Assembly: GCA_021299875.1 (NCBI GenBank)
Contig: JAJTEW010000004.1
Coordinates: forward strand, 1 to 64,000
Reading direction: 5' to 3'
DNA: 64,000 nt
Source: Comamonadaceae bacterium
GTDB lineage: Bacteria; Pseudomonadota; Gammaproteobacteria; Burkholderiales; Burkholderiaceae_C
Made by a program: the position numbers and the translations under genes. Below, piece after piece: positions 55,900-64,000 of the stretch. The notes beneath the pieces were generated by a model, which was not told where the DNA came from, searched no databases, and saw only the letters and a program-made list of their open reading frames with translations. The number at the start of each line of letters is the position of its first letter. The first letter of the stretch is position 1.

Positions 55900-55917
55900 G
55901 TTGTTATCTCCTGCCGA

Positions 55918-56223
55918 TTACCAGCTGGCCTTGGTCACGCCCGGAATATGGCCGGCAAAGGCTAATTCACGGATTTTGGCGCGACCCAAACCAAATTGAC
56001 GGAACGTGCCGCGTGGGCGACCGGTGATTTCACAGCGGTTGCGTTGACGGGTCGGGTTGGCGTTGCGTGGGAGCTTTTGCAGACCCAGACGGGCAGCTGC
56101 ACGCTCTTCATCGCTGCGCTTGAAATCATTGGCAACGGCCTTCAATTCCGCGTATTTCTTCGCGAATTTGGCTGCCAGTTTTTCACGCTTGAGCTCGCGC
56201 TCGATCAAAGCTACTTTAGCCAC
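55918..56223 (-). CDS. rpsN: 30S ribosomal protein S14
   Basis: A 101-aa S14 of the zinc-free type (no CxxC motifs): [39 protein letters not shown] and the C-terminal REL... GVTKASW. Translation starts at GTG 56223; the extra upstream in-frame codons belong to the rplE 3' end. It is 8 bp downstream of rplE. Confidence 0.97.
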   Translation of the reverse strand: MAKVALIERELKREKLAAKFAKKYAELKAVANDFKRSDEERAAARLGLQKLPRNANPTRQRNRCEITGRPRGTFRQFGLGRAKIRELAFAGHIPGVTKASW

Positions 56224-56231
56224 GTGGCACC

Positions 56232-56777
56232 TCAGTTCTTGAAGGGGAAGCGGAAAGCTGCCAAGAGCGCTTTGCACTCTTCGTCAGACTTGGCCGTGGT
56301 GGTGATGCTGATGTTGAGACCGCGCAAGGCATCCACCTTGTCGTACTCAATCTCAGGGAAAATGATTTGCTCTTTGACGCCGATGTTGTAGTTGCCACGG
56401 CCATCAAATGCACGGCCGGAAATACCGCGGAAGTCACGAACACGGGGCAAGGCCACGGTCACGAAACGATCGAGGAATTCATACATTTGCACGCCGCGCA
56501 AAGTGACCATGCAACCGATGGCTTGCTGTTCGCGAATTTTGAAACCGGCGATGGCTTTCTTGGCCTTGGTGACCACTGGCTTTTGGCCAGCAATCTTGGT
56601 CAAGTCGCTCACGGCATGGTCCATGACTTTTTTGTCGGCGACCGCCTCAGACACACCCATATTCAGTGTGATTTTGGTGATGCGAGGCACCTCCATGGGC
56701 GACTTGTAGCCAAACTTGGCTGTCAAATCAGCAGAGATTTTTTCGCGAAAGAGTTGTTGCAAACGTGCCATGCTCAT
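56232..56777 (-). CDS. rplE: 50S ribosomal protein L5
   Basis: A 181-aa L5, a 5S rRNA binder that contacts P-site tRNA. Shown by [60 protein letters not shown] in outline and [21 protein letters not shown] 56777 overlaps the rplX stop by 4 bp; ATG 56771 is possible. Confidence 0.98.
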   Translation of the reverse strand: MSMARLQQLFREKISADLTAKFGYKSPMEVPRITKITLNMGVSEAVADKKVMDHAVSDLTKIAGQKPVVTKAKKAIAGFKIREQQAIGCMVTLRGVQMYEFLDRFVTVALPRVRDFRGISGRAFDGRGNYNIGVKEQIIFPEIEYDKVDALRGLNISITTTAKSDEECKALLAAFRFPFKN

Positions 56778-57094
56778 GCCACCTTGATTTCTTCGCCGCT
56801 CGACTTGTAAACACGAACGCGTGTTCCGTCAGCTTGCAGCTTGATGCCTACACGATCAGCCTTACCTGTTGCGGCATTGAAAATGGCCACATTGGATTGG
56901 TGAATCGGCATGGCCTTTTCGATGATGCCGCCAGTTGTGCCCTTCATGGGGTTTGGCTTGGCGTGTTTTTTGACGATGTTGATCCCGTCAATGACCACGT
57001 GCGAGTCAGTGGCACGGAGCGACACTTTGCCGCGCTTGCCTTTGTCACGACCTGTGATGACGATGACCTCATCGCCTTTGCGAATCTTGTTCAT
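56774..57094 (-). CDS. rplX: 50S ribosomal protein L24
   Basis: A 106-aa L24, an assembly-initiating 23S binder. Shown by the KOW motif [35 protein letters not shown] and [16 protein letters not shown]. It overlaps rplE by 4 bp and follows rplN by 9 bp. Confidence 0.98.
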   Translation of the reverse strand: MNKIRKGDEVIVITGRDKGKRGKVSLRATDSHVVIDGINIVKKHAKPNPMKGTTGGIIEKAMPIHQSNVAIFNAATGKADRVGIKLQADGTRVRVYKSSGEEIKVA

Positions 57095-57103
57095 GGCGGG
57101 TCC

Positions 57104-57472
57104 TTACAGTACTTCAGGAGCCAAGGACACGATCTTCATGAACTTCTCGGTACGCAGTTCACGCGTGACCGGGCCGAAGATGCGGGTGCCGATAGGCTCC
57201 AACTTGGCGTTCAGCAACACAGCGGCGTTGCCATCGAATTTGATGAGGGAGCCATCGCCACGGCGGATGCCCTTGGCAGTGCGAACCACTACAGCGCTGT
57301 AAATCTCGCCTTTTTTGACGCGACCACGAGGAGCGGCTTCTTTGATGCTCACTTTGATGATGTCGCCAACACTGGCATAGCGACGCTTGGACCCGCCGAG
57401 CACCTTGATGCACAGCACGGACTTAGCGCCGGTGTTGTCGGCCACATCCAACCGAGATTCTGTCTGGATCAT
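57104..57472 (-). CDS. rplN: 50S ribosomal protein L14
   Basis: A 122-aa L14: [44 protein letters not shown]-like [20 protein letters not shown] and [13 protein letters not shown] 57472 gives the standard length. It is the first gene of the transcript here; rpsQ and the S10 group are not upstream, and a promoter lies at 57619-57647. Confidence 0.98.
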   Translation of the reverse strand: MIQTESRLDVADNTGAKSVLCIKVLGGSKRRYASVGDIIKVSIKEAAPRGRVKKGEIYSAVVVRTAKGIRRGDGSLIKFDGNAAVLLNAKLEPIGTRIFGPVTRELRTEKFMKIVSLAPEVL

Positions 57473-57864
57473 TTCTTTGTTCCCAACTTGTATTCTTTGT
57501 CTGCCAGCCCAATAGCCAACCTGCAAGAATCAGTCTTGGACCCGTCATTACGCTGCAAACCACTCGCTGCGCTTCAGATTGGGCAGATATCGACGCCTTT
57601 TGCAAGGCGAAGCCCACGATTATGCCAGCAAATAATCGGGAGCGCAACAACTTGAGTAAAAAAAATTTATACAGGCTGCGCTTCTAACGCCGTGGGCACT
57701 GAGCTCGCTGCCTGCAGACGGCCTAAAAGGACTGTGCCGCGGGTGGGCGCCAAGGCCGATCTCACTCGCCGAAGGTCACCCCAATGCCGGCCACACAAAC
57801 AGCGACAATCGCCGCATCGCACCGTTTAACAGCCCATCGGCGTCACCTTCGGAGTTTGCAAAAC
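57473..57864. other. Divergent intergenic region between rplN and proC
   Basis: A 392-bp stretch with no gene seen. It contains the spc-operon promoter at 57619-57647 (minus), an approximately 140-nt ribosomal-protein leader, an A/T-rich tract near 57657-57672, and presumably the proC promoter. No rpsQ/rpmC remnant was found. Confidence 0.7.
57619..57647 (-). promoter_or_regulatory. Sigma-70-type promoter of the spc operon
   Basis: Reading minus: -35 TTGCGC (57642-57647), a 17-bp spacer and -10 CATAAT (57619-57624) with the extended TGG. It lies about 147 bp upstream of rplN and matches the tRNA-tuf promoter's -35 and extended -10 exactly. Confidence 0.75.
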
Positions 57865-58689
57865 ATGACACACCCAGCGCAGCACATGGCTTTCATCGGA
57901 GGCGGCAACATGGCCAGCGCCATCATCGGCGGACTGATTCGCCAAGGCATGAAGCCCGAACAATTCTCGGTTGTCGAACCTTATACAGATACAGCAGCCA
58001 AACTGCACCAAGACTTCGGCATCACTGCTTTACCGAGCGCAAGTCCAGCTTTGGCTCAGGCCCACCTGGTAGTCTGGGCCGTCAAGCCGCAAGTCTTTCA
58101 CGAGGCCGCCCTTCCTGTCATGCCCTTCACCCGCCAAGCGCTCCACCTGTCGGTGGCAGCAGGCATCCGCACCGACAGCATTTGTCGCTGGGTCGGCACC
58201 GATCGGGTGGTGCGCTGCATGCCCAACACACCCGCCTTGGTGGGTCAGGGCATCACCGGACTGTTTCCCTGCACCTCGGTGACGGTCGCTGACAAAGCCT
58301 GGGTGGAACAAGTCATGGCCACCACCGGGCAATTCGTGTGGGTCGATCAAGAAGCCCAACTGGACGCGGTCACCGCCTTGTCGGGCTCCGGCCCGGCTTA
58401 TGTGTTTTATTTCCTCGAAGCCATGACCGAAGCGGGCGTGGGCATGGGCCTGAGCGCCGAACAAGCCTACCAACTGGCCGTGGCCACGTTTTCGGGGGCG
58501 TCTTCCTTGGCAGCGGCTTCGGCAGAGCCTCCTGAAGTGCTGCGCCAGCGCGTGACCTCCAAAGGCGGCACCACCTACGCTGCACTCTCTTGCATGGAGG
58601 CCGCTGGCATGAAAGCCTCGTTTGTGAAGGCCATGCAAGCGGCCGAAGCGCGTGCGCGCGAACTGGGTGATGAATTCGGCAAAGCCTGA
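57865..58689 (+). CDS. proC: Pyrroline-5-carboxylate reductase
   Basis: ProC makes proline from pyrroline-5-carboxylate with NAD(P)H. The 274-aa protein has the Rossmann AFIGGGNMASAIIGGLI, VWAVKPQ, RCMPNTPALVGQGITGL and the signature ALSGSGPAYVFYFLEAM, then QRVTSKGGTTYAAL. ATG 57865 begins the fold; upstream in-frame residues are unlike the family. It is convergent with ubiA. Confidence 0.96.
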   Translation: MTHPAQHMAFIGGGNMASAIIGGLIRQGMKPEQFSVVEPYTDTAAKLHQDFGITALPSASPALAQAHLVVWAVKPQVFHEAALPVMPFTRQALHLSVAAGIRTDSICRWVGTDRVVRCMPNTPALVGQGITGLFPCTSVTVADKAWVEQVMATTGQFVWVDQEAQLDAVTALSGSGPAYVFYFLEAMTEAGVGMGLSAEQAYQLAVATFSGASSLAAASAEPPEVLRQRVTSKGGTTYAALSCMEAAGMKASFVKAMQAAEARARELGDEFGKA

Positions 58690-58725
58690 GCCATCCTGCC
58701 TGCGCCGCCAGCTCGCTGCGCTGGC

Positions 58726-59577
58726 CTAGATAAAGGAGAGCGCGATGCCCGCGAACACGCTGAACCCCAGCCAATGGTTGAGACGGAAGGCCTTGAAACA
58801 GCCCTCACGGGTGCGGTCCCGAATCAGGGCGAAATGCCAGCCCACCTGCAAGGCAGCACCACCCAGGCCCAGCCAGAACCACTGACCGTGCGTGGCCGCC
58901 TCCAGCAAAGCCGCCCAAATTGCCAAATACGCCCCATAAAAGCCCATGATGGCCGCCACATCCCAGCGGCCCAGCGTGATGGCCGAGGTTTTCATACCGA
59001 TGTTCAGGTCGTCGTCGCGGTCCACCATGGCGTATTCGGTGTCGTAAGCCAACACCCAGAACAGATTCCCCAGCAACAAGCCCCAAGCCAAAAGCGGCAC
59101 TTCGCCCTGCACTGCCGCAAACGCCATCGGAATGCCAAAGCTGAAAGCCACGCCGAGCACCGCCTGTGGCATGGACACAAAACGCTTGGCATAAGGATAG
59201 GCCAGCGTCACCGCCAGCGCCGCAAACGACCAGGCGATGGTGGCCGCATTGGTGGTCAACACCAGGCCAAAGGCGCACAGCGCCAGCACAACGCCCACCG
59301 CCAAAGCTTCTTTCACACCCAAGCGCCCGCTCGTGACCGGGCGGTTGGCGGTGCGCTTGACGTGCTTGTCAAAGTCGCGGTCGGCCACATCGTTGACACA
59401 GCAACCCGCGCTGCGCATGAGGATGGTGCCCAGGGTGAACACCGCAATCAAGTGCCAGCCGGGAAAGCCGTCCGCCGCCACCCACAGCGCAGCCAAAGAC
59501 GGCCACAACAGCAGCAGCCAGCCCGCAGGGCGATTCCAGCGGATCAAGTCCAGATAGAGCTTGAGTTTGGACAACAC
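58726..59577 (-). CDS. ubiA: 4-hydroxybenzoate octaprenyltransferase
   Basis: UbiA attaches the polyprenyl tail to 4-hydroxybenzoate in ubiquinone synthesis. The 283-aa membrane protein has [20 protein letters not shown], the first Asp-rich motif [19 protein letters not shown] and the second [19 protein letters not shown], both binding Mg-prenyl diphosphate, plus about eight hydrophobic helices. It follows oxyR by 10 bp. Confidence 0.96.
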   Translation of the reverse strand: MLSKLKLYLDLIRWNRPAGWLLLLWPSLAALWVAADGFPGWHLIAVFTLGTILMRSAGCCVNDVADRDFDKHVKRTANRPVTSGRLGVKEALAVGVVLALCAFGLVLTTNAATIAWSFAALAVTLAYPYAKRFVSMPQAVLGVAFSFGIPMAFAAVQGEVPLLAWGLLLGNLFWVLAYDTEYAMVDRDDDLNIGMKTSAITLGRWDVAAIMGFYGAYLAIWAALLEAATHGQWFWLGLGGAALQVGWHFALIRDRTREGCFKAFRLNHWLGFSVFAGIALSFI

Positions 59578-59587
59578 CCCAATCGCC

Positions 59588-60550
59588 TCAAGACAAACGG
59601 GTCACGCCGGGCAAGGGGCAGGCATAAATGGCATTGCGGATGGCGGCGATCGCTTCGTAGCGGGTGTAACTGCGCCGCCAAGCCAGCACCACGCGCCGGG
59701 TTGGTGGTTTGCCACCGGCCGGATCGATGATGGGCAAATAACGCACAGGCGAATCGTGGTGCCCCCCCGAGCGCTTGTGCACCGGCTTGAGGTCGGGCAC
59801 CGACAGGCGCGGCACCAAGGTCACGCCCATGCCTGCTGCCACCATGTGCTTGATGGTCTCGAGCGACGAGCCCTCAAAGGTTTTGCGGATGCCATCGGTC
59901 TGGCTGGCGTAGCGGGCAAATTCGGGGCAAACCTCGAGCACATGGTCCCGGAAACAATGCCCCGCGCCCAGCAACAGCATGGTTTCGTTTTTCAACTGCT
60001 CGGGCGTGATGGACGCTTCTTTGGCCAAGGGGTGGTTCAAAGGCAGAGCGGCCATGAAGGTTTCATCGTACAAAGGCGCCACCGCCAGGCCCGACTCGGG
60101 AAAAGGCTCGGCCAGGATGGCGCAGTCGATCTCGCCTGTGCGCAGCATCTCCAGCAAACGCACGGTGAAGTTCTCTTGCAGCATCAGCGGCATCTGTGGG
60201 ATGTCGGTGATGATCTGGCGCACCAAATCGGGCAACAAATAAGGCCCGATGGTGTAGATGACGCCCAGGCGCATGGTGGCTGCCAGCGGGTCTTTGCCCC
60301 GTTTGGCGATTTCCTTGATCTCGGCAGCTTGCTCCAACACGCTTTGCGCCTGGCGCACGATCTCTTCACCCAGCGTGGTGACCGAGACCTCGCTGGCGCT
60401 GCGCTCAAAAAGTTTGACTTCCAGCTCTTCTTCCAGCTTCTTGATGGCCAGCGACAGCGTGGGCTGCGACACAAAGCAAGCCTCGGCGGCCTTGCCAAAG
60501 TGCTTTTCACGGGCCACGGCCACAATGTATTTGAGTTCGGTCAGGGTCAT
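59588..60550 (-). CDS. oxyR: OxyR-type LysR-family peroxide regulator
   Basis: A 320-aa LysR regulator: N-terminal winged helix [22 protein letters not shown] and [16 protein letters not shown], then the effector domain. Cys199 and Cys208 ([16 protein letters not shown]) occupy exactly the peroxide-sensing positions of E. coli OxyR. ATG 60550 begins the conserved HTH. It lies 16 bp after recG and 10 bp before ubiA. Confidence 0.95.
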   Translation of the reverse strand: MTLTELKYIVAVAREKHFGKAAEACFVSQPTLSLAIKKLEEELEVKLFERSASEVSVTTLGEEIVRQAQSVLEQAAEIKEIAKRGKDPLAATMRLGVIYTIGPYLLPDLVRQIITDIPQMPLMLQENFTVRLLEMLRTGEIDCAILAEPFPESGLAVAPLYDETFMAALPLNHPLAKEASITPEQLKNETMLLLGAGHCFRDHVLEVCPEFARYASQTDGIRKTFEGSSLETIKHMVAAGMGVTLVPRLSVPDLKPVHKRSGGHHDSPVRYLPIIDPAGGKPPTRRVVLAWRRSYTRYEAIAAIRNAIYACPLPGVTRLS

Positions 60551-60566
60551 GGGTGTGATTTGAACA

Positions 60567-62648
60567 TCAAGCCTTGAGGTATTCAGATTTTCCACCCAAC
60601 CACCGGCCAATGTGGCGCTCGGCCAAGTCCGCGTGACGGTCGAGCAGCTGCGGGGCCAAGGCCCTCGCCCAATCCAGCAAATGCCCATCGGTCTCCAGAT
60701 CGGCAAAGCGCAGCAAAGGTGCGCCCGACTGGCGAGCCCCCAAGAATTCGCCCGGCCCCCGGATCTCAAGGTCGCGCCGGGCAATCTCAAAGCCATCGTT
60801 CGTCTCCACCAAGGCGCGCAAACGCTCGCGTGCGGTTTCGCTCAGGCGCCCGCCCTCGGGCGTGCCGTACAACAGCACACAGGCCGACGCCGCCGCGCCA
60901 CGCCCCACCCGGCCTCGGAGTTGGTGCAACTGCGAGAGGCCAAAACACTCGGCATGCTCGATCACCATCAGGGAGGCATTGGGCACGTCCACCCCCACCT
61001 CGATCACCGTGGTGCTGACCAGCACGCCCATGACACCTGCGGTGAAGAGTTCCATCACCGCCTTTTTTTCGGCTACGGGCATGCGCGAATGCAGCAGGCC
61101 CACCATCACGCCCGGCAGCGCTTCGCTCAGGTCGGTGTGGGTTTGCGTGGCATTGGTCAGGTCCAGCGCTTCGCTTTCTTCAATCAAGGGGCAGACCCAG
61201 TACACCTGCCGCCCCTCTTGCAGCTGCGCCCCGATGCGCGAGACCACTTCATGGCGGCGGTGGTCCGACACCACGCGGGTCACGATGGGCGTGCGGCCGG
61301 GCGGCAGCTCGTCGATCACCGACACGTCCAGATCGGCGTAATAGCTCATGGCCAGCGTGCGGGGAATGGGCGTGGCCGTCATCATCAGCATGTGCGGCTC
61401 CATGCCGGGGGCCTGCATCTTGCCGCGCAAGGCCAGGCGCTGGGCCACGCCAAAGCGGTGCTGCTCATCGATCACGGCCAGCCCCAAGCACTTGAACTTG
61501 ACGTGTTCTTGAATCACCGCGTGCGTGCCCACCACCAGCGCGGCCTCGCCCGACTCGATCAGCGCCAGCATGGCAGCGCGTTCCTTCTTTTTCTGGCTGC
61601 CAATCAGCCAGGCCACTTTCACGCCCAAAGGCTCCAGCCAGCCCACCAGCTTGGCAAAGTGCTGGGTGGCCAAAATTTCGGTCGGGGCCATCAGGGCGCA
61701 TTGCCAACCCGCATCAATCGCCACCATGGCCGCCAGCGCGGCCACCACCGTCTTGCCCGCGCCCACATCGCCTTGCAGCAGACGGTGCATCGGCACGTTG
61801 CGCGCCAGGTCCTGGGCAATTTCACGCCCCACGCGCTGCTGGGCATTCGTCAAGGCAAATGGCAGCGCTTGGAGCAACTGGTCGTGCAAAGCACCGCGCT
61901 TCATCTTCAGAGCCGGTGCCCGTAACAAATCACGCTCACGCTTGGCCGTGAGCTGCGACAGCTGCTGCGCCAGCAACTCCTCGCACTTCAGGCGCACCCA
62001 GGCCGGATGGCTGCGGTCTTCCAAAGCGGCCAGCGACACATCGGGCGTGGGGTGGTGCAAAAACTGCAGCGCATCGCGCAGCGACCAAGCGCCACGCGGG
62101 TCCGGCCAGGCCATGCCAGGGGGCAAGGTCTCGCTCAAGTCGGCATGGTTCAGGCCGTTGATCACCGCCCGGCGCAAATACGCCTGCGCCAGCCCGGCCA
62201 CCGTGGAATACACCGGGGTCAAAGCCTCGGCCAAATGCCCGCCCGCCGCCTTGAAGCTCGGATGCATCATGGTCAGCCCCATGAAGCCGCCCTTGACCTC
62301 GCCGCGCGCTCGGATGCGGCTGCCCACCGCCAGCGCCTTCTGGTGCGAAGGGTAGAAGCTGAAAAACCGCATCACGCAGGTGTCCGAGCCGTCATCCACC
62401 GTCACCAACAACTGGCGGCGCGGCCGCATCGTGACCTCGCAAGCCGTCACCGTCGCCTCGATTTGGGCCGTGTCGCCCTCGCGCGCATCGCGCAGCTTGA
62501 CGATGCGCGTCTCGTCCTCGTAGCGCAGCGGCAGGTGCAGCGCCAGATCGATGTCGCGCTTCAAGCCGAGTTTGATCAACGCCTTTTGTGGGGCGCTCAT
62601 AGGCTTGGCGGCCGTTTTGACGGCCGCTGAGGCAGGCAGGGTTGGCAT
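60567..62648 (-). CDS. recG: ATP-dependent DNA helicase RecG
   Basis: RecG regresses stalled forks and processes Holliday junctions. About 693 aa: an N-terminal wedge/OB region (LPLRYEDETRIVKLRDAREGD), helicase motif I GDVGAGKTVVAALA, the DExH-like VIDEQHRFGVAQR, TATPIPRTL, motif V STTVIEVGVDVPNAS and motif VI QLHQLRGRVGRG, with the C-terminal region GEFLGARQSG. ATG 62648 gives the standard length; ATG 62669 is an alternative. Confidence 0.96.
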   Translation of the reverse strand: MPTLPASAAVKTAAKPMSAPQKALIKLGLKRDIDLALHLPLRYEDETRIVKLRDAREGDTAQIEATVTACEVTMRPRRQLLVTVDDGSDTCVMRFFSFYPSHQKALAVGSRIRARGEVKGGFMGLTMMHPSFKAAGGHLAEALTPVYSTVAGLAQAYLRRAVINGLNHADLSETLPPGMAWPDPRGAWSLRDALQFLHHPTPDVSLAALEDRSHPAWVRLKCEELLAQQLSQLTAKRERDLLRAPALKMKRGALHDQLLQALPFALTNAQQRVGREIAQDLARNVPMHRLLQGDVGAGKTVVAALAAMVAIDAGWQCALMAPTEILATQHFAKLVGWLEPLGVKVAWLIGSQKKKERAAMLALIESGEAALVVGTHAVIQEHVKFKCLGLAVIDEQHRFGVAQRLALRGKMQAPGMEPHMLMMTATPIPRTLAMSYYADLDVSVIDELPPGRTPIVTRVVSDHRRHEVVSRIGAQLQEGRQVYWVCPLIEESEALDLTNATQTHTDLSEALPGVMVGLLHSRMPVAEKKAVMELFTAGVMGVLVSTTVIEVGVDVPNASLMVIEHAECFGLSQLHQLRGRVGRGAAASACVLLYGTPEGGRLSETARERLRALVETNDGFEIARRDLEIRGPGEFLGARQSGAPLLRFADLETDGHLLDWARALAPQLLDRHADLAERHIGRWLGGKSEYLKA

Positions 62649-62754
62649 GACACGATTGTGACGTGACACGGGCCATGCAGCAGCAGGCTTTGCAACTTAT
62701 GCTTCGGGCACAATCTCCGTTTTGATTTCAACGGGCCTGTCAAGCCCAAGCTTC

Positions 62755-63855
62755 ATGGCCTCTTCTGCCTCCCCCCGCGCCTTCACGCTCAACGATTTCG
62801 ACTTTGAGCTCCCCCCCGAACTGATTGCCCAACACCCTGCCGCCGAGCGCAGCGGCTCGCGCTTGCTCGATGGCGCACCCGGGACGGTCACCGACCGGAT
62901 TTTTCGCGATCTGCCGGGCCTGCTCAACCCAGGCGATTTGCTGGTGTTCAATGACACCAAGGTGGTCAAGGCCCGCATTTTTGGCGAGAAGGCCAGCGGC
63001 GGAAAGCTGGAGCTGCTGATCGAACGTGTGCTGCCCGGCCACCAGGTGGTGGCGCACATGAAGGTGAGCAAAAAACCTTTGGTGGGCGGCAAGATGCATC
63101 TGGCAGGCGGCGCGCGCAACGGCGGTTTTGATGCCGTCTTGCTGGGCCGCTGGCCCGATGAGAACGGCCAGCTGTTTCACCTGCAACTGAGCGACGAACC
63201 GCACACCCTGATGGAAAACCACGGCGTGGTGCCGCTGCCCCCTTACATCGAGCGCCCTGCAGGCACGGCCGATCACGCCGACACCGAAGAAGACGCACGC
63301 CGTTACCAGACCGTGTTTGCGCGGGCACCGGGCGCGGTGGCTGCGCCCACGGCGGCGCTGCATTTTGACGAGGGGGTGTTGTCGGCTCTGGCGGCACGTG
63401 GGGTGCAGACCGCCAGCGTGACGCTGCATGTGGGCGCGGGCACCTTCCAGCCGGTCAAGACCGAGAACATTGCCGAACACACCATGCACAGCGAGTGGTA
63501 CGAGGTGCCCGAAGCCACGCAGCAAGCCATTGCGGCCTGCAAGGCACGCGGTGGCCAGGTGGTGGCGGTGGGCACCACCACGGTGCGTACGCTGGAGTCG
63601 TGGGCCAAGTTTGGCCAGGCCAGCGGCGACACCGAGATTTTCATCACCCCGGGGTTTGAGTTTCAAGTGGTCGACCGGCTGATCACCAACTTCCACCTGC
63701 CCAAAAGCACGCTGATGATGCTGGTCAGCGCCTTTGCAGGTTACGAGCACATCATGGGCCTGTACCGCCACGCGATGGCGCAGAAGTACCGGTTTTTCAG
63801 CTACGGGGATTCGATGCTGCTGACGCGCACCGCGCCAGCATCTCAAGCCAGCTGA
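62755..63855 (+). CDS. queA: S-adenosylmethionine:tRNA ribosyltransferase-isomerase
   Basis: QueA adds the epoxycyclopentane precursor of queuosine to tRNA. The 366-aa protein has [42 protein letters not shown], the [15 protein letters not shown] region, [26 protein letters not shown] and [22 protein letters not shown] 62755 begins the typical N-terminus. Its end overlaps the convergent ferredoxin-like gene by 13 bp. Confidence 0.96.
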   Translation: MASSASPRAFTLNDFDFELPPELIAQHPAAERSGSRLLDGAPGTVTDRIFRDLPGLLNPGDLLVFNDTKVVKARIFGEKASGGKLELLIERVLPGHQVVAHMKVSKKPLVGGKMHLAGGARNGGFDAVLLGRWPDENGQLFHLQLSDEPHTLMENHGVVPLPPYIERPAGTADHADTEEDARRYQTVFARAPGAVAAPTAALHFDEGVLSALAARGVQTASVTLHVGAGTFQPVKTENIAEHTMHSEWYEVPEATQQAIAACKARGGQVVAVGTTTVRTLESWAKFGQASGDTEIFITPGFEFQVVDRLITNFHLPKSTLMMLVSAFAGYEHIMGLYRHAMAQKYRFFSYGDSMLLTRTAPASQAS

Positions 63856-64000
63856 AGGAACACCCGCCCACCTTCCACCTTGACCGGCCAGGTCTTGGCC
63901 GCTTCGGTGGCGGGGCCGCAGGCCACCGAGCCGTCGCGCAGGCTGAACTGGGCCTGGTGAAAAGGGCACTCTACATGGTCGCCTTCCACAAAGCCGTCGC
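63843..64000 (-). CDS. Rieske [2Fe-2S] ferredoxin-like protein, 3' part (runs off the window)
   Basis: The last 51 codons are visible. They contain the second cluster motif [14 protein letters not shown] (Cys and His ligands) and end with [15 protein letters not shown]. The first CxH motif lies beyond base 64000. This matches small Rieske ferredoxins and NirD-type proteins associated with oxygenases. The partner is unknown. Confidence 0.85.
   Translation of the reverse strand, partial: DGFVEGDHVECPFHQAQFSLRDGSVACGPATEAAKTWPVKVEGGRVFLQLA

Noticed and set aside
57423..57650. rpsQ or rpmC upstream of rplN
   Set aside because: The open frame there does not resemble S17 or L29; the region looks like leader and promoter.

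Overview
The window is ordinary chromosome of a betaproteobacterium, very probably Burkholderiales/Comamonadaceae (Limnohabitans/Rhodoferax-like). The evidence is the GC-rich codon use, the gene orders (tRNA-Tyr-Gly-Thr before tuf; rpe-gph-trpE-trpG; recG-oxyR-ubiA; lptD-surA-rsmA; the spc/alpha ribosomal block) and the style of the proteins. The genus is inferred. No phage, insertion sequence or CRISPR array was seen.

Layout. 1-0.6 kb: 5' end of tuf and three tRNAs with their promoter. 0.6-8.2 kb (minus): a tryptophan cluster rpe-gph-[candidate leader peptide]-trpE-trpG-ltaE-trpD-trpC-ung. 8.2-10.6 kb (plus): apaG-thiL-pgpA-cinA. 10.9-11.8 kb: a secreted guanyl-specific ribonuclease and its barstar-type inhibitor. 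11.9-17.2 kb: maeB, a MOSC protein, pepP and murU. 17.4-21.8 kb (plus): a Rieske oxygenase, tkt and gap, then a palindromic element and a terminator. 21.9-25.3 kb: an orphan BrnA antitoxin with a decayed brnT, a GMC oxidoreductase and an AlkB alkane hydroxylase.

25.3-36.6 kb is the accessory island and the main find. A Crp-type regulator diverges, across an inverted-repeat operator candidate, from a plus-strand cluster: a NitT/TauT-type ABC importer (three genes), a TauD-family Fe(II)/2-oxoglutarate dioxygenase, a CoA-acylating aldehyde dehydrogenase, and a compact bacterial microcompartment (BMC) shell set (two tandem-domain BMC-T, one BMC-P, one BMC-H). Between the shell genes lies an unusual SnoaL/NTF2-like, Cys-rich protein whose N-terminus looks like a cargo-targeting helix. 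A hydroxypyruvate isomerase-like protein and a TauE/SafE-family exporter follow. The model I infer is import of an organic substrate (perhaps a sulfonate), an oxygen-dependent step giving an aldehyde, acyl-CoA formation inside the shell, and export of sulfite. No phosphotransacylase or alcohol dehydrogenase is present in the locus.

36.6-48.6 kb: xdhC and a MobA-like gene, an M20 peptidase, an alpha/beta hydrolase, an MFS transporter, rsmE, amgK, lptD-surA-rsmA. 48.6-57.5 kb (minus): tRNA-fMet and the spc/alpha operon from rplN to rplQ, including rpmJ, secY and rpoA; the S10 half and infA are not here. 57.8-64 kb: proC, ubiA, oxyR, recG, queA and the 3' part of a Rieske ferredoxin-like gene.
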